Source: Colletotrichum lupini
Taxonomy: Eukaryota; Ascomycota; Sordariomycetes; Glomerellales; Glomerellaceae
Direction: 5' to 3'
DNA length: 64,000 nt
Assembly (NCBI RefSeq): GCF_023278565.1
Contig: NC_064679.1
Location: forward strand, 2,728,001 to 2,792,000
In this document: positions 57,906-64,000 of the stretch, in pieces
Numbering within the stretch: the first letter of the stretch is position 1
Layout of the letters: each line of letters starts with the position of its first letter
Translations under genes and position numbers: made by a program
Notes under the pieces: model-generated
The model's database searches: none
What the model was told of the DNA's origin: nothing
What the model saw: the letters and a program-made list of their open reading frames with translations, nothing else

Positions 57906-60900
57906 TCAATGCTTCTCGCCGCAGCCGGGGCATTTCTCCTTGCTCTCGTCCTGCGGGAAACTCCACATCTGCCCGGCGCTGGCGTTCCTCGTCTGGGCCG
58001 CGAAATCACTCTTCTCGTCCCTGTTGCCCGCCGCCGCATCCTCCGGGTCCTCGTACTCGTCCTGCCGCGCCGTGATGCTAAAGTACCGACTGGCGTTGTA
58101 CTTTTCGCCCAGCCGCTTCGCGACGTCGTTGGCCTCGTTGAGGGAGACGAGGCGCCGCTTGGCCGGGTTTTGTTCCTGCACGGCGCGGACGGCGCGCCAC
58201 GTCTTTTGTTTGTCGGTGAGGCGGGCGGGGGGGTTGCCATTGCTGTCCGCATCCTTGACCTCCTCTTCGTCATCGTCCTTCTTGACAAAGGACTCGACGG
58301 GCCGGCTGACAATGGTCGAAGGGTCTTGGTTACTCTGGAACAGCGTAATTGGGCTCGGCGCGAGGAATTTCTCGCCCGTGACGTTCTCGCGCGCGATCTC
58401 GGCGGGGGTGCGGCCGACTGCGTTCTCGCGGTAGAGGAGCTTCGGTCTGTAACTCAGCAAGGCCTTTGCGAGGACGGCGTCGTGGGCCATGACGACGGTG
58501 TGGAGGGGCGTATCGCCCGCGCCGTTGAGCATCTCGAGCTCGGCATTGCCGCCGCTCAAGGAGAACTCGATGAGGCGGGCGAGAACGGCGAGGATCTGGG
58601 CGTTGTCCGCGTAGTTCTTGCTCGCGACCGGGTTGTAGTGGTACGTCGTCCGGCGCGAGTTGCACACGGCCGTGATCCAGGCGTGGAGCGGCGTCGTGCC
58701 GTTGTTCTCGGACAGGTTGTTGCGCTGCTGGGCGAGGTGCGGGCGGATCCCGGCGTCGACGAGGTCGAGGACGGGCCCGAGGCGGCAGGCGCGGGGCATC
58801 CCCTGAAGAGCGGCGTGGAGAATGTTGTCGCCGGCGTTGTTGCGGGCCATTTGATTCGCGCCGGCTGCGATGAGAGTGCGGGCGAAATCGAGGCGGCCAA
58901 AGTGGAAGGCGAGCCAAAGGGGGGTGTCGCCGAGGGTGGACTTGTAGTCGAAGGAGGCCGGGCAGGCTTGGGCTAGGTATTTGATGACTTGGTTTGTGGC
59001 CTCTGTTGGAGGTCCCATGACGGCGCAGTGGATTACCAGCTCATCTGGATTTTCTGTGTTAGTGACATTAGGAAAGGGGTATGTGAAAAAGGGTAAACTC
59101 ACTCTGAATGCCTAGCCACTTGGAGATGGCACGGTCGAAGCCGCCCGGTGCTTGGCTGAGATGCTTCAGTCTTGAATCCTCGCGGGCTGCCTTGGACTTT
59201 CCAAAGTCTACGTAGTGACGATGAGGTGCGTCGCCGAGGAACCACTCGACGGCATCAATGTTGCCAGCCATGGCGGCGTGGAGCAGAGGCGGCGTCCTGA
59301 CGCCGGTGGAGCGGACCACCATGTTCCTCCCGGCCGTAGCCCAGTCCTTTCTGTTCTAGGGGTTAGCAGGCTGATGATACGCGGGGGCGAAAGTGCGTTT
59401 GTGAGTTTCTCCTTACCTCTTCCTGCCATAGACTGACAGACCCAGGTAATACTTGGACTTGCGTTTCATCTCGACGCCGCTCTTCTTTACCAAATCATCG
59501 AGTGGAATGCCGGCACCGGTGCGGCTGATAATCTCCGCGAGAGCCGCCGTCTTGCCGTGCTTAACGGCCCGGAGAAAGTCGCCCTCAGGGAACTCGAAAC
59601 GGCCAGTCCTGCCATCTTCCTCATCCTGAGCCACGCCGGCCCCGCTGACGAGCTTCTGGCTCGCAAAGTGGCTGGCCATATCCAGAAGAGTCTTGAGCCC
59701 CGCAAGGTCGTCGTGCTGCAGGACGAACTGGAAGAGCGTCTGGCTCGAATTCTTGCAGCTGCGCGCCTTGCCCTCCACGGGCTTGAAGGTGTGCGTCTTT
59801 TGGCCCAGAAAGTCGAGCGGCTTGGTCGTGGATTTGACCTGCATCGACACCTGACCAATGTTCTCAATGGTGAACTTCTTGTCGACAATCTCCGAGATGA
59901 TCTTGGGATCGTCGTTGGACGCTGCATCGCTCTCGTAGTCCTCGTCGTCTTCGTCCTCGGGACCGCCTGTGTCCAGCTTGTACCGCATTGCGTCCCGATC
60001 TTCCGGTGCATACTGGGCCATGACGATCTCGAGAATCGCGTGGGCCACGTCGTGGTGGCCACGGAGGTAGGCTAGCGAGAAAGGGGTGTTGTCCTTGCTG
60101 TCGTTCACTGCCATCTTGAGAGGAGGCTCCGCCTGATCCTTGCCCCAGGCTTGGAGTGTGAGTGACTTGATCTTCTCCAGATCGCCAGCCCAAGCAGCCT
60201 CAAATCCAAGCAGACGTTAGTAAATAAATACCGAACAACAAATAATGTCTTGCACTTACAGCTCAAGGTATGCAGCCTTCCGGACTTCCGTGACATCAGT
60301 AACATTACGGAATGAGAAAACGTAGCTGTAGTTGTAGAACTTCTTCTGAGACTCCCAAGGTCTGTTGTGCGACGTGGGGTTGTTATCCGGAAACTTGATG
60401 TCGGGATGAATTTCCGCAAAGGTCTTGCCGCCCTTGTCGATGATGGCCTTCTCCAGCTTCTCAAGCGAGGTAATGACCTCCTTGATGGCCTCGATCTTCT
60501 CCGGGACGCCCTTGAGCTCCTCAAAGTCCTTCTTCGCCTTCTCGTAGCTCTCCACCCCTCTCTTGTAGTTGACCCTGCGCCAGTAGATGTTCTCAGAAAT
60601 CTGCCAGTGCTGGTAGGTATCTTCTGGGTATCTCGCAAGGAACTCATCCATTCCGGCGGACAGATGGGGCATAACCTGTGTGAACTTGTCGCTCTTGAAG
60701 TCTCGAAGCTTCTTGAGCTGCTGCTGCACGAGGTCGAGAGCCGTCTCTCCCTTGTTGTACGCGCGCTGGTAATCGTTTTCGATGGCGCGGTACGAGTTGG
60801 TCGTCATCGTATTGGGGTCCGCACCCTTCTCGATGAGGTTCAGAGCAATATCCGGATCGGTGCAGTTCTTGATTGCTACGATCAACGGCTGATCTGTATG

Positions 60901-63770
60901 TTGGTTGAACTGCTTCTTGTTGTCCTCATACGAACCAAGTCGGTTGTTCGACTTGGAGAACTTTGCAGCCTTCAGCCAAACGTCAAAGTCGATTTGCGGG
61001 TTGGCGCCGGCCTCAAGCAACTTGAGCACAAAGACGGAGTCGCCGTTCTCGATGGCTGTGTGGATCGGCGCGATGGCCACCGGGTTCCAGTAGCTGGCGG
61101 CGAAGACCATGTGATTGAGCGCTGTCTTGAGTCCAACCTTGTCGTTCTCCCATAGGGTGTCAATCATCTCCTGGTTGCCGTTCTTAACGTAGCGGTGGAA
61201 CGCTGTGCATCCGTTCATGTCTGCCTGAGACGAGGTGGCGCCGAGTTTCATCAGGAGAAGAGCCATCGACTTGGCCTTCTCAATGGGTAGAGAAAGGGCG
61301 AGGGAGAGCGTCAAAATAGCCGCGGTGGGTTGCTTGTCAGAGTTGAGGAACTTGACGGGGAGGATAGCGTCGCTGCCATAGTCACAGAGAAGCCTAACGG
61401 CATCTTCGTGTCCTTCGGAAATGGCAAGGTGCAGAGGCGAGCAGGGCAGATCCCAAGCCAAGACGTCAGTCTTGAAGAAATCGGGCTCGTCGGTCGAGTC
61501 GTCTTCCAGGACCAGGTCTTCCTTGCTCTTTTCATTCTCGTCCTTGACATTGACGAAAGACCCGGTCGCCATAGATGTTGCATCTGCCTCAGTGTTGCCC
61601 GCGTCCACCATCTCAATGTCATCGTCATCTTCAGAATCGCCGTCCGTTTCAGCATCCATATTTTCGTCGTCCTGCGCTTGAGACGTCTTTGGATCTGGTT
61701 GGTCTTGAAGTCGAGTCTGGATTGCTTTGCGACGGCGATCGGCCTTCTGTTCCTCCTCCTCTTCGTTGGTAATGCTCTTGTCCATGAGGATCCTAATCAT
61801 GTCAGCGTTGCCGCGCTCGGCCGCAAGATGAAGAGCCGTTCTGCCGTCAGCAAGGCGAGCAGTTAGGCGCGAGCCAGACTCGACCAGACAACGGACGACC
61901 TCGGGCGTGGAGCTGATGACGGCGAGATGGAGAGGCGTGCGTCCCGTGTAGTCGCGCTTGTTCGGATCGGCGCCTTCTTGGGACAGCCAATCTCGTACTT
62001 CCTCGACGTCACCGTCAACGATACTCTGGCAGAGACGAGCCGTGTTTCCAACATAGGCCATGTCGGTCCAGTCATTCTCCGTTAGGGGGTTGAAAGAGCC
62101 GATCTGCTGCCGACCAGGATCGTCAATCAAGAAGCTAACCTTGCCTGAGATGTAAATCTCCGCTTCTTTCTCAGCGACTTCGACCTCTTCCGGTGTAACG
62201 GCCTTCGGGCAGCCGCCGCAACAGTCTTCGATAACATCCTTGACACGTCCAAAGAAGGCAGGGTGGCGGTGAAGATACACCTCTCTCTCTTCGGGTTGGT
62301 TCCATTCGGCGTTGAGCACTACATGCTTGTTAGTAGACCGCTTATAATCAAATCGTGCTGTGACTTACAGAGATCCCTTGTATAGCAGAGCTTTTCAATC
62401 TTCTTCGCGTGGAACCTGCCTGATGTCAGACTCTAAATTCATCAGGCGATGGACAAGCTAGAACATACCCGTGACCATATGGCACCGTGAAGGTATGGTA
62501 GTTGGACACATCATTCTCGTCAACCCAGTCGGCAACCTCGTCCTCGAAGTTGTCCTTGATGTTGCCATGCAGATGATGAGGGTTGAAACGGTTCGTCGTC
62601 GGTCTGCCTCTCTCCTCTCGTCGTTTGTTGAGATATGTATCTCGAACCGACTGCGTGGGAAGTCGTTCAAGGACGAGAAGACGCGCGAGACCCAGAGTCC
62701 TCTGGAAGCTGCGCTCAAAGATGGTAGGATCGATGCGGCTGCGATCAAGCTCTGGCCAGTAGACCTCAAAATTGCGGTGGCTGAACTTTGAAAGTCGGTT
62801 CTCGTAGGAAGGACTCCTGCGGGTGAGGTCGATTTGGTTGACCTGAGTGATGAAACTTCCCAAGGCTCTAGGAGTCACCCAAACCTGCCTCCCATCGTAC
62901 GCACCGCCGGCTGCATCGATATCGAAGCCGGTGAGAATTTCACCAACAGACCTGTTTCAAGGTTAGCCTCGTGCTTGATAGTCACTTGGAATCAGACACA
63001 TCTGCCGGTCTACCTACTTGTACACACGCAATACGATCTGGAATGGCGGTTAGTGCTGGTGACTAATAGCACGAAATTGTGGCAGTCCTCACCTGAATAT
63101 GACGAGTAGGGTACTGAGAAGCAATAGTGATAGCGTACTTGGTACGGACTACCGTGACCTCTGTCAAGATTGCATCCCGAACAGAGGCCTCAATCTCCTT
63201 GATCTTCTCGATGGCCTCTTCATGGGTAAGGTCGTACAAGAAAAGATCCACATCAGACGCCGGGCAGAACTTCTCGTGGTAGTACTCTCGAAGCTTGCGC
63301 TTGGTCGTGTTGAACTCTGGCGGAACAGGGAGAAGGGTGTTGATGACTGACGAACCGGCAGCAACGACGTTGTCCCAGTTCATATCGACAAGAGAAGACT
63401 CGGAAAAGACGTTAAAGTTCTTTTGGAAATCCTTGAGGCCGGAGACGACAGCGGGCGAGCCATTAGCACGGCGCTTGTCGTCCGGGAGGGCCATGATGTA
63501 GCGGTCCTTTTCTTCCTGCGTCTCGGCGGCGAGGAAGCGGGCGCGGGTCCTAATGTTCTTGGTGTCCTTTGTAAAGAGGGGCACGAGGTTGATGTGCGGA
63601 TCGTCGAGGGCGGGATTCTTGCGGTCCTGGGCAAAGACGGAGCGCAGCTGGGCCTCGTACTTGCGGTAGGGCTCTAGGATCTCGACCATCTTCTTCTCTG
63701 GATGGTCGTGGATGTAGTTGACCAGGTCCCCGTGGGGAACTGGCAACTGCTGGAGCTCTGGGAGTGACAT
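57906..63770 (-). CDS. Very large ankyrin-repeat protein with N-terminal nucleotidyltransferase-like region
   Basis: Eight minus-strand exons: 63770-63093, 63037-63018 (20 nt), 62951-62469, 62415-62369, 62318-60260, 60205-59417, 59350-59103 and 59053-57906; about 1,823 aa. Introns are 49-66 bp. The start MSLPELQQLP is the only sensible one. Residues ~137-190 show AAGSS followed by PASDVDLFLYDL, resembling the G-S...D-x-D signature of the nucleotidyltransferase fold; the 20-nt exon rebuilds IVLRVYKSVGEILTGFDID. Ankyrin repeats follow in several blocks, for example TGRTPLHLAVISSTPEVVRCLVESG, DGRTALHLAAERGNADMIRILM and TPLHAWITAV, separated by acidic linkers. Cysteine pairs occur at EDCCGGC and at the C-terminal CPGCGEKH. 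The junction of exons 5 and 6 needs a GG instead of AG acceptor; with the nearest AG (60199) the frame breaks. The gene may therefore be mutated, or the base may be an error. Function unknown. Confidence 0.78.
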
Positions 63771-64000
63771 TGTGGGAAAGTATTGGGATTGATATTTGAT
63801 TGAGTCTGGGAGGGGATTGCTTTTATGGAGTGACTCTTTTGGTCGTGTCGTGAGCAGTGTAAGGAGTCGAGGCGTGTAACCCGGCTTGAGCAAGAGGGAT
63901 TCAAGCACAATAGATCCGTGGGTGGGGTAGACGATCAACGATGTAAGCTTGTCAGATGAGGCTGGGAGGATCAATTGACAGACAATGGAAAAAGGAGAGA
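63771..64000. promoter_or_regulatory. Upstream region of the ankyrin gene
   Basis: 230 bp of 5' flank and probable leader of the minus-strand ankyrin gene, cut by the window edge. No specific element recognised. Confidence 0.45.

Noticed and set aside
57564..58976. 470-codon plus-strand open frame
   Set aside because: Antisense to the last exon of the ankyrin gene, with Val/Gly/Arg bias and no motif.
60367..61155. 262-codon plus-strand open frame
   Set aside because: Antisense to ankyrin exon 5; no protein features.
1..64000. Repeat-induced point mutation (RIP) blocks
   Set aside because: No AT-rich, TpA-saturated stretch was seen; both transposons are barely mutated, with only one or two transitions between their arms.
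1..64000. CRISPR arrays, bacterial operons, prophage or plasmid features
   Set aside because: The window is clearly fungal nuclear DNA; no spaced direct repeats or bacterial gene layout are present.

Overview
The window is nuclear DNA of a filamentous ascomycete (Pezizomycotina, probably Sordariomycetes). The evidence is short introns (about 50-210 bp) with GTRAGT-like donors, CTRAC-type branch points and YAG acceptors, C/G-ending codons, long non-coding intergenic stretches, and fungal versions of Prp16, Pwp1, Tls1/Hep59, LSm6, Rad60 and acylphosphatase. No rRNA, CRISPR, plasmid or bacterial feature is present. All joined gene models were built by hand from splice signals and reading frame.

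Layout. 0-16 kb is gene-poor: an edge gene fragment (211-320, minus), a metallo-beta-lactamase-fold protein (2553-3971, minus), about 8 kb of simple-repeat-rich DNA, a zinc-finger/RING-like protein (12234-13945, plus) and Tls1/Hep59 (14547-15842, minus). 16-25 kb holds an acylphosphatase split into five tiny exons (16318-17016, plus), a poorly resolved coding-like region (17.6-18.7 kb), and a divergent pair, Prp16 (19014-21947, minus) and Pwp1 (22762-24467, plus). 25-35 kb holds one conserved serine-rich protein (28541-29449) and a 601-bp transposon-like element with 105-bp terminal inverted repeats, 9-bp target duplications and an internal 15-bp minisatellite.

35-44 kb is the metabolic part: a membrane-anchored polysaccharide deacetylase, a tRNA-like Pol III-type relic, a complete class I terpene synthase with eight exons (38495-40136), a PLP-dependent trans-sulfuration-family enzyme and a small conserved fungal protein. 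The terpene synthase has no P450, transporter or regulator beside it, so it looks like an orphan synthase. 44-51 kb is essentially empty apart from a 197-bp mariner-type MITE. 51-64 kb is denser: a single-pass membrane protein, an SAM methyltransferase with an 11-nt exon, the divergent pair LSm6 and Rad60-like protein, and a very large ankyrin protein (57906-63770, minus).

Three genes (prp16, lsm6, tls1) serve the spliceosome and one (pwp1) ribosome assembly; they are spaced as ordinary housekeeping genes, not as an operon-like unit. The most noteworthy items are the two non-autonomous transposons with intact insertion footprints, the orphan terpene synthase, the ankyrin protein with a nucleotidyltransferase-like N-terminal region and an apparent GG instead of AG splice acceptor, and the microexon genes that simple ORF inspection would miss.
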